Shown one piece after another: positions 16,142-26,127 of a stretch of DNA of 64,000 bases. The DNA is taken from NCBI GenBank assembly GCA_018402205.1, contig JAGYIX010000006.1:124001-188000 (forward strand), given 5' to 3'. The notes under the pieces are model-generated. The model was given only the letters and a program-made list of their open reading frames with translations. It was not told where the DNA came from and did not search any database. This DNA is from Flavobacteriaceae bacterium. Lineage in GTDB: Bacteria; Bacteroidota; Bacteroidia; Flavobacteriales; Flavobacteriaceae. A program made the translations under genes and the position numbers. Every line of letters begins with the position of its first letter. The stretch's first letter is position 1.

Positions 16142-18534
16142 TGAGATTATTATTTGTGATTCTATTGTGGGGCTTAGGGTTTTCAGCTTATGCCCAGCAG
16201 GTGGTGGTCAAAGACTCTTTGAGTGGCGACCCGCTTTCTGGCGTGATCATCTACAACGAGCAGAGAACCACCTTCACCACCACCAGTTCAAATGGACAGG
16301 CTGATCTCGACCGTTTTGGCGCCAAAGAACTGTTGTTTTTCAGACATATGGGTCATGGGCTTTTAAAGCGTCAAAAATCGAATATTCAAGACAGAGCTAT
16401 TGTTTTGCTCATAGCACAGTCTGAGGGTCTAGATGAGATAGTTGTTTCTGCTTCGCGCTTCGCAGAAGTGGCCCGCAAATTACCCGTTCGCATTCGAAAA
16501 ATAGGTGCGCAAGAAATAGCATTAACCCAGCCACAGACTGCAGCAGATCTACTTCAGAATACGGGAGCGGTATTTGTGCAAAAGAGCCAGCTAGGCGGAG
16601 GCAGCCCAATGATTAGGGGCTTTGCTACTAATCGGGTGCTTATCACGGTTGATGGCATTAGAATGAACAATGCCATTTTTAGAGGGGGCAATATTCAGAA
16701 TGTTATATCTATAGACCCGTTCACTCTTGATCGTGCCGAAATACTATACGGCCCTGGAACGGTTATAGCCGGAAGTGACGCTATAGGAGGAGTAATTAAC
16801 TTTTATACCCGTGAACTCGAAGAACTTGAATCGGCTTCAGAAACATTGCAACAAACAGATTACGCGTTGAGAATGGCAACTGCAGCTTCTGAGCGCACTG
16901 TTCATGCTTCGCACAAAATTATAGGTCCAAAAATAGCTGCACTAATGAGTTTCTCGCGCATGTCGGTGGGTGATTTGAAGATGGGAGCCAACGGACCAGA
17001 ATCGTATTTACGCACTTTTTACGTCGAAACCCAAGACGGCATCGATCGAGTGGTGCAAAATGATGAGCCTAAAAAACAAGTGGGAAGCGGCTTTGATTCG
17101 TATCACTTCATGGCCAAGGTACGCCATCGTATTTCGAAAGAATGGTATCAACAATTGGGGTTATTCTTTAATACTACCTCGAATTTCGGCAGATACGATC
17201 GCCTTATTCAAACCAAAAATGAGTTGCCACTTTCTGCAGAATGGTATTACGGACCCCAGCAGTGGCTGATGACTTATTACAAACTTACCCAAGAGGCTGA
17301 AAAATCGCGTCACCAGTTTTCAGCAGCTTATCAGCGATTTAACGAATCGCGTTTTGATCGTGCCTTCGCAGACCCTGTTCTCAACGAAGCTGCAGAGTTT
17401 GTAGACGTTCTGAATGTGTCGCTTGACTCTGAGCGCATTCTCTCTGAACAAAGTCTGCTACGGTATGGATTTGCCTTAGATCATAATTTTGTCGGATCAT
17501 CTGCTTTTAGCTTTAACCGAGAAAATCTTGAGCGCAATGCGCTGGTAACACGCTACCCAGACGGATCTGATTGGGGAATATGGGCGCTGTACGCAGCGCT
17601 TCAAAAGTCATTTTCGGAAAAGGTAACCTTAAATGCAGGCGCTAGATTTAATCAGGTAAATAGCTCGATAGATTTTGAGAGCAACCCATTCACTGCCGAT
17701 TTCGGGGTTCAGCAGTTTGAAACAAGCGCCATTACTTACTCGCTTGGATTAAATTATGACCATAGTCGCGAATGGCATTTCAGGGCAAATTGGTCTACGG
17801 CGTTTAGGGCTCCAAATATTGACGATTTGTCTAAAGTGTTTGACTCTGAGCCAAGAAGTGTGGTAGTACCCAACCCGAGTCTGCAGTCTGAAAAAGCTAT
17901 TTCTACTGAATTTGGAATTAGGCGCAGATGGGGTCGAAAGCTATGGATAGACACTAGCTTTTTTCATTCTAGGCTAAACGATGCACTAATTCGAAGACCC
18001 TTCACCTATGGCGGTCAATCACAAATAGAGTACAGAGGAGTTTTGAGTGATGTTCTAGCGATTCAAAATGGCGCTAGCGCTGAAGTGTTGGGGGCAGAGG
18101 TGGCAATTTATAGCCATTTGACTCGTCACCTATCGGCTCGTGCCTTTGTTAATTATACCCACGGAATTGAGACGGATGCAGATGGCGTTGCCTCGTATAT
18201 GAGGCACGCGGCACCTCTTTTCGGCTTGCTGCAACTTCGCTATATGAGTGGTCGATTTAGCGCTGTTGCTGATACTCAATTTAACGGAGCTATTTCGCAT
18301 GAACGTTTAGCGCTTTCAGAGCAACCAAAGTCTTTTATATATGCGTTAGATGATCAGGGTAGAACCTATAGTCCTGCCTGGCAAACATTTAATGTGCGGG
18401 TAAATTATGAGATCAGAAGATGGCAATTGTTTTTGGCTCTTGAGAATATTTCAGATCAGCGCTACCGCCCTTACGCTTCGGGTATAGCCGCTCCTGGCCG
18501 ACAGGTAGTATTAGGGCTTCAGACGAGAAGATAG
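16141..18534 (+). CDS. TonB-dependent outer-membrane receptor, hemoglobin/heme-like
   Basis: 797 residues from the ATG at 16141, preferred over the in-frame TTG three bases earlier. A signal peptide (1-19) is followed by a short carboxypeptidase-regulatory-like domain (about 20-90), a plug domain (about 105-225, with G-G-x-S-P-M-I-R-G-F and V-L-I-T-V-D-G-I-R-M-N-N, typical of hemoglobin/hemin receptors), and a 22-strand barrel ending in a hydrophobic C-terminus. It should import a TonB-energised ligand; heme or heme-protein is suggested by plug motifs only. It is translationally coupled to recO, a pairing seen in flavobacteria. Confidence 0.9.
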   Translation: MRLLFVILLWGLGFSAYAQQVVVKDSLSGDPLSGVIIYNEQRTTFTTTSSNGQADLDRFGAKELLFFRHMGHGLLKRQKSNIQDRAIVLLIAQSEGLDEIVVSASRFAEVARKLPVRIRKIGAQEIALTQPQTAADLLQNTGAVFVQKSQLGGGSPMIRGFATNRVLITVDGIRMNNAIFRGGNIQNVISIDPFTLDRAEILYGPGTVIAGSDAIGGVINFYTRELEELESASETLQQTDYALRMATAASERTVHASHKIIGPKIAALMSFSRMSVGDLKMGANGPESYLRTFYVETQDGIDRVVQNDEPKKQVGSGFDSYHFMAKVRHRISKEWYQQLGLFFNTTSNFGRYDRLIQTKNELPLSAEWYYGPQQWLMTYYKLTQEAEKSRHQFSAAYQRFNESRFDRAFADPVLNEAAEFVDVLNVSLDSERILSEQSLLRYGFALDHNFVGSSAFSFNRENLERNALVTRYPDGSDWGIWALYAALQKSFSEKVTLNAGARFNQVNSSIDFESNPFTADFGVQQFETSAITYSLGLNYDHSREWHFRANWSTAFRAPNIDDLSKVFDSEPRSVVVPNPSLQSEKAISTEFGIRRRWGRKLWIDTSFFHSRLNDALIRRPFTYGGQSQIEYRGVLSDVLAIQNGASAEVLGAEVAIYSHLTRHLSARAFVNYTHGIETDADGVASYMRHAAPLFGLLQLRYMSGRFSAVADTQFNGAISHERLALSEQPKSFIYALDDQGRTYSPAWQTFNVRVNYEIRRWQLFLALENISDQRYRPYASGIAAPGRQVVLGLQTRR

Positions 18535-18541
18535 TCAGGGT

Positions 18542-18570
18542 TTGATTTGGCGCTCAAATGCTTACTTTTG
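18542..18570 (+). promoter_or_regulatory. Predicted promoter for ileS operon
   Basis: TTG (18542-18544), 18 bases of spacer, then TACTTTTG (18563-18570), an exact -7 match. It is 25 bases before the ileS GTG and is one of the clearest promoter-like sequences in the window. Confidence 0.65.
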
Positions 18571-18595
18571 CTTTTCTTAAAAAGAAGCGGTCAAA

Positions 18596-21500
18596 GTGAG
18601 TGTTAAATTTAACGAATACAAGCAGTTAGACCTTCCCCAAATTGCCGAAGAAGTGCTTCAATTTTGGGACAAGGAACGCATTTTTGAAAAAAGCATGAGC
18701 ACGCGCTCTGACGAGCCGTCTTTTGTGTTTTATGAAGGACCGCCTTCAGCCAATGGCATGCCTGGAATTCACCATGTCATGGCACGAACTCTCAAAGATA
18801 TATTTCCGCGTTACAAGACGATGAAAGGCTTCAAGGTTAGCCGCAAAGCCGGATGGGACACGCACGGGCTTCCCATTGAACTCGGCGTAGAAAAAGAGCT
18901 CGGAATCACCAAAGAAGACATTGGAAAGACCATTACCATAGAGGCCTATAACGAAGCCTGTAAAAAGGCGGTAATGAAATATACTGGGGTATGGAATGAA
19001 CTGACCGAAAAGATGGGTTATTGGGTAGACATGAACGATCCGTATGTCACCTACACCTCAAAATACATGGAATCTGTATGGTGGTTACTTAAACAGATTT
19101 ACGACAAAGGATTGCTTTATAAGGGGTATACTATTCAACCTTATTCTCCGATGGCCGGAACAGGGCTTAGTTCTCACGAACTCAATCAACCCGGAACCTA
19201 TCAAGACGTGACCGACACCACCGTGACCGCCCAGTTTAAGGCGGTTAGAAGCAGCCTCCCCGAAAACATACAGCAGGCCTACTCGGGTGCTATTTGTTTT
19301 TTGGCCTGGACTACTACCCCTTGGACGCTGCCCTCAAATACCGCCCTTACCGTTGGGCCTAAAATCGTATACGAACTCATTGAAACCTTTAATCAATACA
19401 CCTTTGAACCAGTGGCGGTGATTATCGCAAAGGCTTTAGTGGATGCTCATTTTGGATCAAAATATACAGAGGTAACAACAACTGAAGAGATCGAAGGTTT
19501 TAAAGCTTCTGAAAAGTCAATTCCGTTTAGACGTCTTTTATCTCTATCGGGCGCTGAACTTGCCGAGGCGCGCTATGAGCAGTTGCTAGATTTTGTTCAG
19601 CCAGCAGATACCCCAGAGCATGCTTTCCGAGTAATTTTGGGCGATTTTGTTACCACTGAAGACGGAACCGGAATTGTGCATACCGCTCCAACCTTTGGCG
19701 CCGACGATGCCATGGTGGCCAAACAGGCAAATCCGCCCGTTCCGCCCATGTTAGTCTTTGACGAAAATGGCGTTAAGGTGCCTCTTGTTGACCTTCAAGG
19801 GCGATTCAGAAAAGAGGTGGGCCCTTATGCGCATAAGTTTGTTAAGAACGCCTACTACGAGGCTCATGAGGCCCCTGAAAAATCGGTAGATGTAGAGATT
19901 GCCATTCAGCTAAAAACAGAAAACAAAGCCTTTAAGGTAGAGAAGTACGTTCACTCGTATCCGAATTGCTGGAGAACTGATAAACCCGTGCTTTATTATC
20001 CGCTTGACTCTTGGTTTGTGAAGATGACCCAAGTAAAAGACCGCATGGTAGAGCTCAATAAAGAAATCAATTGGAAGCCAAAGTCTACCGGAGAAGGTCG
20101 TTTTGGCAATTGGCTGGCCAATGCCAACGACTGGAATCTTTCAAGATCTCGCTATTGGGGAATTCCATTACCCATCTGGAGAACTGAAGACGCCTCAGAA
20201 GAGCGCATCATCGGATCGGTCGCCGAGCTCAAAGAGGCTGTAGCCGACTCGGTTAAGGCTGGGTTCATGAAGATTAACATTTTTGAGTCTTTTCAGCCTA
20301 AAGACATGAGTGAGGCCAATTACGAGAAGGTCGACCTACACAAGCACGTGGTCGACGAACTGGTGCTGGTTTCAGCCTCCGGAAAACCCATGCGACGAGA
20401 GTCAGATCTGATAGATGTTTGGTTTGACAGCGGATCGATGCCCTACGCTCAGTGGCACTATCCGTTTGAGAATAAAGAAATGATTGACCAGGGATTGGCC
20501 TTTCCGGCTGATTTTATAGCCGAAGGTGTAGACCAAACGCGCGGATGGTTCTATACCCTGCACGCCATTAGCACTCTAGTCTTTGATTCGGTGGCCTATA
20601 AGGCGGTGATTTCAAACGGTCTAGTCTTGGATAAAGACGGAAAAAAGATGTCTAAGCGCCTCGGAAATGCGGTTGATCCGTTTCAGACCTTAAAAAAATA
20701 CGGCCCCGACGCGACCAGATGGTACATGATTGCCAACGCCAACCCTTGGGACAACCTTAAGTTTGACACCGAAGGCGTAGAAGAGGTAAGACGCAAGTTT
20801 TTTGGCACCCTTTACAATACCTATTCGTTTTTTGCCCTTTACGCCAATATTGACAAATTCAGCGGAAACGAAGAGGCCGTCGCACTGGAAGAACGCACCG
20901 AACTCGATCGCTGGATTTTATCGGAACTCAATACTCTAGTGCAGCAGGTATCGGCCGCCTATGATGATTATGATGCCACTAAAGCTGCGAGACTGATTGC
21001 TTATTTTGTACAAGAGAATTTGAGCAATTGGTATGTGCGTCATAGCCGCAGAAGATTTTGGAAAGGCTTCTTTGGAACAGATAAATTAGCCGCCTATCAA
21101 ACATTGGCTCACTGCCTTCTGCAAATCTCAAAATTGATGGCCCCTGTGGCTCCCTTTTTTGCAGAACGCCTTTTCAAAGACATGCAGGTTAAAACGTCAA
21201 ACGCCCTCAGCGTTCATTTGGAATACTTTCCAATAAAAGAAGAGCGCTTTCATGAGCCTGAATTAGAGTCAAAAATGCAATTGGCTCAAAAGTTAACTTC
21301 TTTAGCCCTGTCTTTACGTCAGAGAGAGAAAATAAAGGTGCGTCAACCCCTCCAGAAAATGATGATTCCGCTAGATCAATCTACAGTTACAAGAGCAGAT
21401 ATCGAACCAATCAAAGAATTGTTGGCCTCTGAGATTAATGTAAAAGAGATCGTATTGCTAGAAGACGCAAGTTCGGTTATTGTTAAAGAGATTAAGCCTA

Positions 21501-22003
21501 ACTTTAAAACGCTAGGGCCTAAGTATAAACCTCAAATGAAGGCGATCGCTGGAGCCATAGCACAACTTACGCAGGCAGACATTTCGAATATAGAGCAAAA
21601 CGGAGAATATACTCTCTATGTTGATGGAGAGGCGATTAATTTAAGTCTCGAAGACGTTCTTATTACCAATAAAGATATTGAAGGCTGGCTGGTGGCTTCT
21701 TCTGGAAGCTATACCGTGGCTTTAGATATCACCCTTTCAGAATCTCTTGTAAATGAGGGAATTGCTCGTGAATTGGTGAATCGCATTCAGAATTTTCGAA
21801 AAGATAGCGGACTTGAGGTAACCGATAAAATTTTGCTTAATATTGAGGGCGATGAGGCTATCGAAAAAGCGGTTCTTCACAACCGTGAATACATTATGAA
21901 CGAGACCCTCTGTGAGCGTTTAGAATTTAAAGAAACTTTTGAGCCTAGTCTGGAAATCTCTTTTGATTCCTACCAAGCAAAGCTCTCCTTAAATAAATTA
22001 TAG
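18596..22003 (+). CDS. ileS: Isoleucine-tRNA ligase
   Basis: 1135 residues, class I aminoacyl-tRNA synthetase of the longer IleRS type. The HIGH-equivalent G-I-H-H follows P-S-A-N-G-M-P near residue 53-61, and K-M-S-K-R is encoded at about 20644-20658. The editing (CP1) insert contains T-W-like W-T-T-T-P-W-T-L-P-S-N-T, and an anticodon-binding domain follows. It starts at GTG 18596. It leads an operon with the DksA-like, adhesin-like and lspA genes, a usual flavobacterial order. The cytosolic role is charging tRNA-Ile. Confidence 0.97.
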   Translation: MSVKFNEYKQLDLPQIAEEVLQFWDKERIFEKSMSTRSDEPSFVFYEGPPSANGMPGIHHVMARTLKDIFPRYKTMKGFKVSRKAGWDTHGLPIELGVEKELGITKEDIGKTITIEAYNEACKKAVMKYTGVWNELTEKMGYWVDMNDPYVTYTSKYMESVWWLLKQIYDKGLLYKGYTIQPYSPMAGTGLSSHELNQPGTYQDVTDTTVTAQFKAVRSSLPENIQQAYSGAICFLAWTTTPWTLPSNTALTVGPKIVYELIETFNQYTFEPVAVIIAKALVDAHFGSKYTEVTTTEEIEGFKASEKSIPFRRLLSLSGAELAEARYEQLLDFVQPADTPEHAFRVILGDFVTTEDGTGIVHTAPTFGADDAMVAKQANPPVPPMLVFDENGVKVPLVDLQGRFRKEVGPYAHKFVKNAYYEAHEAPEKSVDVEIAIQLKTENKAFKVEKYVHSYPNCWRTDKPVLYYPLDSWFVKMTQVKDRMVELNKEINWKPKSTGEGRFGNWLANANDWNLSRSRYWGIPLPIWRTEDASEERIIGSVAELKEAVADSVKAGFMKINIFESFQPKDMSEANYEKVDLHKHVVDELVLVSASGKPMRRESDLIDVWFDSGSMPYAQWHYPFENKEMIDQGLAFPADFIAEGVDQTRGWFYTLHAISTLVFDSVAYKAVISNGLVLDKDGKKMSKRLGNAVDPFQTLKKYGPDATRWYMIANANPWDNLKFDTEGVEEVRRKFFGTLYNTYSFFALYANIDKFSGNEEAVALEERTELDRWILSELNTLVQQVSAAYDDYDATKAARLIAYFVQENLSNWYVRHSRRRFWKGFFGTDKLAAYQTLAHCLLQISKLMAPVAPFFAERLFKDMQVKTSNALSVHLEYFPIKEERFHEPELESKMQLAQKLTSLALSLRQREKIKVRQPLQKMMIPLDQSTVTRADIEPIKELLASEINVKEIVLLEDASSVIVKEIKPNFKTLGPKYKPQMKAIAGAIAQLTQADISNIEQNGEYTLYVDGEAINLSLEDVLITNKDIEGWLVASSGSYTVALDITLSESLVNEGIARELVNRIQNFRKDSGLEVTDKILLNIEGDEAIEKAVLHNREYIMNETLCERLEFKETFEPSLEISFDSYQAKLSLNKL

Positions 22004-22005
22004 TT

Positions 22006-22383
22006 ATGTCTGAAATTGTACGTTATTCTGATGCAGATTTAAAAGAATTTAAGGCATTGATCGAAGAGAAAATCGTCAAGGCCCAGCAGCACCTTGAATT
22101 ATTAAAAAGTGCTTACATGAACGATGGTAACAACGGAACCGACGATACCTCTCCTACTTTCAAGGCTTTTGAAGAAGGCTCTGAAACTATGAGCAAAGAA
22201 GCAAACACCCAGTTGGCGCTTCGTCAAGAGAAGTTTATCCGCGATTTGAAGAGTGCTTTAGTGCGCATTGAGAACAAGACTTATGGAGTGTGCAGGGTTA
22301 CCAGTAAACTAATTTCTAAAGAGCGGTTGAAACTGGTTCCACATGCTACTCTGAGCATTGAAGCCAAGAAGATGCAGAAATAG
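22006..22383 (+). CDS. TraR/DksA family protein with degenerate zinc finger
   Basis: 125 residues, a coiled coil (about 10-90) followed by the DksA-type C-terminal segment Y-G-V-C-R-V-T-S-K-L-I-x-K-E-R-L. Only one cysteine of the usual four-cysteine zinc site remains (Cys near 98), a feature common in Bacteroidota relatives. DksA-type proteins bind RNA polymerase secondary channel and tune transcription with ppGpp. It sits 2 bases after ileS and its stop overlaps the next start by one base. The regulatory role is inferred from the family. Confidence 0.85.
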   Translation: MSEIVRYSDADLKEFKALIEEKIVKAQQHLELLKSAYMNDGNNGTDDTSPTFKAFEEGSETMSKEANTQLALRQEKFIRDLKSALVRIENKTYGVCRVTSKLISKERLKLVPHATLSIEAKKMQK

Positions 22384-22997
22384 TGTTTAGAGTTCTTCTT
22401 TGGTGCACCTTTTTTTTAGGGTTTTCAGCCTTTGGTCAGGTTCAATGGAACAAGACCCTTAAAGATCTTGACCTCAGGGGAATTACTATTGACATGCGTT
22501 TTATTCAGGGGTTAACACTTTCTACTCATCGCTCGGAAGATGTGCTGTTAAACACCCAGAGTGAAGGAGAATACCAGCTTCAATATGTGGTGGTTACTCA
22601 GCATGAAAACCATTGGCTAACAGTGTATCCGCAGCGAGCCCCATCCTTTAATAGCTATAATGACAAATTGAGCGCCCATAAGGTAATCGCCATGAATCTC
22701 GAAATACGTGTTCCAGAGTCTATTAAGGTCGAGATTGAAGCAAACCAGGGGAAACTCAATGTTTCGGGGCTTTATCGTGAGCTATATATACAACTCGATG
22801 AGGGAAGCCTCAAGATGTCTCACATTGCTGAGCAGAGCACCATAAAAACCAAAGGAGCATCGGTTTACCTAAACATAGATTCAGGAACTGTTGAAACTAA
22901 GAGTAAAAAGGGTAAGGTAGTTGGATTCATCGCTCCTAATCAGAACTACCACTACGATATAAGCAGCCAATACGGGCCTATTTTTTTAAACCAATAA
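22383..22997 (+). CDS. Secreted DUF4097-like beta-helix protein
   Basis: 204 residues beginning at GTG 22383. A signal peptide (1-18) is followed by a beta-rich body of repeated short strands (I-x-V/I-x-x-N-x-G-x-L), as in DUF4097/putative adhesin proteins. It is probably exported to the periplasm or surface. It is embedded between the DksA-like gene and lspA, 5 bases before lspA, a position kept in flavobacteria; the reason is unknown. No catalytic residues are evident. Confidence 0.7.
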   Translation: MFRVLLWCTFFLGFSAFGQVQWNKTLKDLDLRGITIDMRFIQGLTLSTHRSEDVLLNTQSEGEYQLQYVVVTQHENHWLTVYPQRAPSFNSYNDKLSAHKVIAMNLEIRVPESIKVEIEANQGKLNVSGLYRELYIQLDEGSLKMSHIAEQSTIKTKGASVYLNIDSGTVETKSKKGKVVGFIAPNQNYHYDISSQYGPIFLNQ

Positions 22998-23002
22998 TTT
23001 AG

Positions 23003-23629
23003 ATGTCACTAAAAAAATCGTACGCTTTAGTCTTGTTCATACTTTTAGTAGATCAGTGTTCAAAAATCTACATAAAAACACATTTCTTATACCAAGAACA
23101 GGTTGAGATCTTTTCTTGGTTTCGATTGCTTTTTATCGAAAACAGAGGCGCTGCGTGGGGTACTCAGCTCAGTGATTTTTTGCCGGTTTCAGAAGATGTA
23201 GCAAAACTCGGATTAACCCTATTTCGTATAGTGGCCATTATTGGTATTGCAGTTTGGATGTCTCGTTCATCTACATCAAAACATCGATCGGCTCTGCTTA
23301 GCACCTCTATCGCCCTTATTTTTGCCGGGGCATTAGGTAATTTGATTGATTCTATATTTTACGGACAGCTTTTTACCGAAAGCACACCCTACAGGCTTGC
23401 CGAATTCGCGTGGAACACTCCTAAGGGAGGTTACGAGGCTTTTTTTTACGGCAGAGTAGTAGACCTTTTTTACTTTCCCATAATCGATACGCAGTGGCCT
23501 GAATGGGTTCCTATGTTAGGCGGGCGATCGTTTCGATTTTTCGAACCCGTATTCAATGTCGCTGACAGCGCCATTAGCTTAGGCCTATTTATTCTTATCG
23601 CTTTTAATAAGCGTGTATTTAAGAGTTAA
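23003..23629 (+). CDS. lspA: Lipoprotein signal peptidase
   Basis: 208 residues, inner-membrane aspartic protease that removes signal peptides from prolipoproteins. There are four membrane helices. The catalytic pair is Asp116 (G-N-L-I-D-S) and Asp188 (F-N-V-A-D-S). The protein is longer than the roughly 160-170 residues of proteobacterial LspA because of a loop between helices 3 and 4 (about 120-180), usual in Bacteroidota. It ends the ileS operon and overlaps the convergent cyclo-ligase by 11 bases. Many lipoproteins in this window would be its substrates. Confidence 0.95.
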   Translation: MSLKKSYALVLFILLVDQCSKIYIKTHFLYQEQVEIFSWFRLLFIENRGAAWGTQLSDFLPVSEDVAKLGLTLFRIVAIIGIAVWMSRSSTSKHRSALLSTSIALIFAGALGNLIDSIFYGQLFTESTPYRLAEFAWNTPKGGYEAFFYGRVVDLFYFPIIDTQWPEWVPMLGGRSFRFFEPVFNVADSAISLGLFILIAFNKRVFKS

Positions 23630-24185
23630 AGTGGTAAACGGTAGAGGGGGTTATCGCATAGTGCAGCCGCACGTCGTGTGCTTCAGGCTCAAGGGCTGTC
23701 TCAGTTTTATCTAGCAAACTCAGTCCGATAAATAGCGCACCGGGTTTGGTTTGGGCCAAGAACTGATCGTAATATCCTTTGCCGTATCCCAGTCGATTTC
23801 CGTCAGCATCAAAGCACAGTAGCGGAACAAATACCACATCGATTTCTGTTGCATCAATTTCTTCTGCATCTATTGGCTCAGGAACTCCGAATCGATGCAC
23901 TTCGAAACGGGTTTCATCTTCAAGAAGGTAGTGTTTTAAGGCTCCTTTTGGCTGCATCTTTGGAACCACAATGACCTTGTCTTTAGCTTGTAATAGGGTT
24001 ATAATCAAATCAGTTTGTACTTCTTTCTGATGCGCGATGCTCATAAACAGGTGATAGACCTTATAGGACCATATAGGCAGCCTTAGAAGTTTATTGGCAA
24101 TTTCAACACTTAAGTCTGCCACTTGTTCTTCAGATAACGCCGTGCGCGCTTTAAGTGCCGCCTTTCTGAGTTCCTGTTTAGTCAT
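23619..24185 (-). CDS. 5-formyltetrahydrofolate cyclo-ligase
   Basis: 188 residues of the FTHF synthetase family, which converts 5-formyl-THF to methenyl-THF with ATP. The signature is present: P-L-L-C-F-D near 120-125 and G-Y-G-K-G-Y-Y-D near 133-140. Length is normal. It is a single gene divergent from uvrC and overlaps lspA tail to tail. Confidence 0.93.
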   Translation of the reverse strand: MTKQELRKAALKARTALSEEQVADLSVEIANKLLRLPIWSYKVYHLFMSIAHQKEVQTDLIITLLQAKDKVIVVPKMQPKGALKHYLLEDETRFEVHRFGVPEPIDAEEIDATEIDVVFVPLLCFDADGNRLGYGKGYYDQFLAQTKPGALFIGLSLLDKTETALEPEAHDVRLHYAITPSTVYHFNS

Positions 24186-24234
24186 GGCAATAAAGCTATC
24201 TCAAAAATTTCAAATCAATGGCTACTTTTACAGC

Positions 24235-26040
24235 ATGTCTGATCACCAGCCTTCTGCTCCTTTAGCTGTTCAAGTTGCCTCTTTGCCCGATAATCCAGGG
24301 GTGTACCAGTTTTATGACGCAAAAGAGCAACTGCTTTATGTGGGCAAGGCCAAAAATCTTAAAAAACGGGTTTCTTCTTACTTTGCTAAACAATCCCATA
24401 ACGGAAAAACTCGGGTGATGGTTTCCAAAATCGCGCTCATTCGTCATATTGTGGTCAAGACCGAGTCTGATGCGCTGCTACTTGAGAACAGCATGATTAA
24501 GCAGCACCAACCCCGTTACAATGTGCTGCTTAAAGACGACAAGACCTATCCGTATATATGTATCAAAAACGAGGCCTTTCCACGAGTTTTTGCCACGCGT
24601 CGGCGCTTCGATGACGGTTCAAAGTATTTCGGCCCATACACCTCAATGAAAACCGTAAAGACCCTATTAGAGCTTATACGTTCGGTGTATCCGCTTAGAA
24701 GTTGCAACTACGATCTCAGTCAAGAGAAAATTAAGCAGAAGAACTACAAACTTTGTTTAGAATACCACATCGGTAATTGCAGCGGACCTTGCCAGAATCT
24801 TCAGACCGAAAGGGTTTATGATCGTCAAATTGAGGCCATAGAGGCGATAATCAAAGGCAACATTAGACCCTCGCTTCAGGTGCTCGAAGAGCGCATGCAT
24901 GATCTGGCTGAGTCTCTCGAGTTCGAGAAGGCACAATCGGTAAAAGAAAAGATACTTATTCTGAAGGCCTATCAGGCAAAATCAACGGTAGTCAACACCA
25001 AAATTACCGAGGTAGACGTCTTTAGCATTCTAGACGATGGCAGTCACGCATACGTAAACTATTTGCAGGTGCACGAGGGAGCTGTGGTCATGTCGAACAC
25101 GTTTGAGTTTAAAAAACAGTTAGACGAGCGCGAAGAGGAGGTCTTGAGCTTGGCAATCATTCAGTTGAGAGAGCGCTATAATTCTGATTCAAAAACGCTT
25201 TTTTTGCCCTTCGCCGTTGAAGTTGCTGAAGGACTAAAGGTCGAGGTGCCCAAGGTAGGAGACAAAAAAAGCCTAGTTGATTTATCGCTTCGAAATGCCA
25301 AATTCTATCGTCAAGATCGACTGAAACAGATGAAGGTGATTGATCCCGATCGTCATGCCAATCGCATTTTGCAGCAGATGAAGATTGATCTGCGCCTATC
25401 TGAGGTGCCTGTTCATATCGAGTGCTTTGACAACTCAAACTTTCAAGGCACCAATGCGGCATCGGCCTGTGTAGTATTTAAGAACGCCAAGCCTTCAAAG
25501 GCAGATTACCGCAAGTTCACCATAAAAAATGTTCAAGGCCCTAACGACTTCGCCAGTATGGAGGAAGTAGTTTATCGCCGGTATAGACGTTTGCTAGAAG
25601 AAGGGGAAGACCTTCCTCAATTAATAGTTATTGACGGCGGAAAAGGACAGCTTTCTTCTGCTTTAAAATCACTTGAGCTACTGGGGCTTCGAGGAAAGAT
25701 AGCCATCATCGGCATTGCTAAACGCCTTGAAGAGATCTATTTTCCGGGCGATTCTGTTCCGCTTTATCTAGACAAGCGTTCAGAGACCCTTAAAGTGATT
25801 CAGCAGCTTCGCAACGAGGCTCACCGCTTTTCGTTAAAGTTTCATCGTCAAAAGCGAAGTGCAGTTGCTTTAGAAAGTGAGTTAGTGCAGATCGAGGGAA
25901 TTGGATCTAAAACGGCCGATAAACTATTAATGCATTTTAAAAGTGTAACACGCATAAAGCAGGCCAGACTAGAAGAGCTTATAGAGGTAGTTTCTCGTTC
26001 ACAGGCGACAACTGTTTACGATTTTTTCCAAAACAAGTAG
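24235..26040 (+). CDS. uvrC: Excinuclease ABC subunit C
   Basis: 601 residues from ATG 24235. The frame is open further upstream, but there it overlaps the divergent cyclo-ligase gene and the extra residues match nothing. The order of parts is an N-terminal GIY-YIG nuclease (P-G-V-Y-x-F and L-Y-V-G-K-A-K-N-L at about 17-37), a UVR domain near 200-235, the RNase H-like endonuclease half, and two helix-hairpin-helix units at the end. It makes both incisions in nucleotide excision repair. A one-mismatch -7 box, TACTTTTA, lies at 24223-24230, only 5 bases before the start. Confidence 0.96.
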   Translation: MSDHQPSAPLAVQVASLPDNPGVYQFYDAKEQLLYVGKAKNLKKRVSSYFAKQSHNGKTRVMVSKIALIRHIVVKTESDALLLENSMIKQHQPRYNVLLKDDKTYPYICIKNEAFPRVFATRRRFDDGSKYFGPYTSMKTVKTLLELIRSVYPLRSCNYDLSQEKIKQKNYKLCLEYHIGNCSGPCQNLQTERVYDRQIEAIEAIIKGNIRPSLQVLEERMHDLAESLEFEKAQSVKEKILILKAYQAKSTVVNTKITEVDVFSILDDGSHAYVNYLQVHEGAVVMSNTFEFKKQLDEREEEVLSLAIIQLRERYNSDSKTLFLPFAVEVAEGLKVEVPKVGDKKSLVDLSLRNAKFYRQDRLKQMKVIDPDRHANRILQQMKIDLRLSEVPVHIECFDNSNFQGTNAASACVVFKNAKPSKADYRKFTIKNVQGPNDFASMEEVVYRRYRRLLEEGEDLPQLIVIDGGKGQLSSALKSLELLGLRGKIAIIGIAKRLEEIYFPGDSVPLYLDKRSETLKVIQQLRNEAHRFSLKFHRQKRSAVALESELVQIEGIGSKTADKLLMHFKSVTRIKQARLEELIEVVSRSQATTVYDFFQNK

Positions 26041-26127
26041 GCGCTATAAATCATTTGATAATCAATCACTTCAAAGTTAAATAACGTTAAAATTTAAGTT
26101 TTGGGGTACTGCTTTTTGTATATTTAA

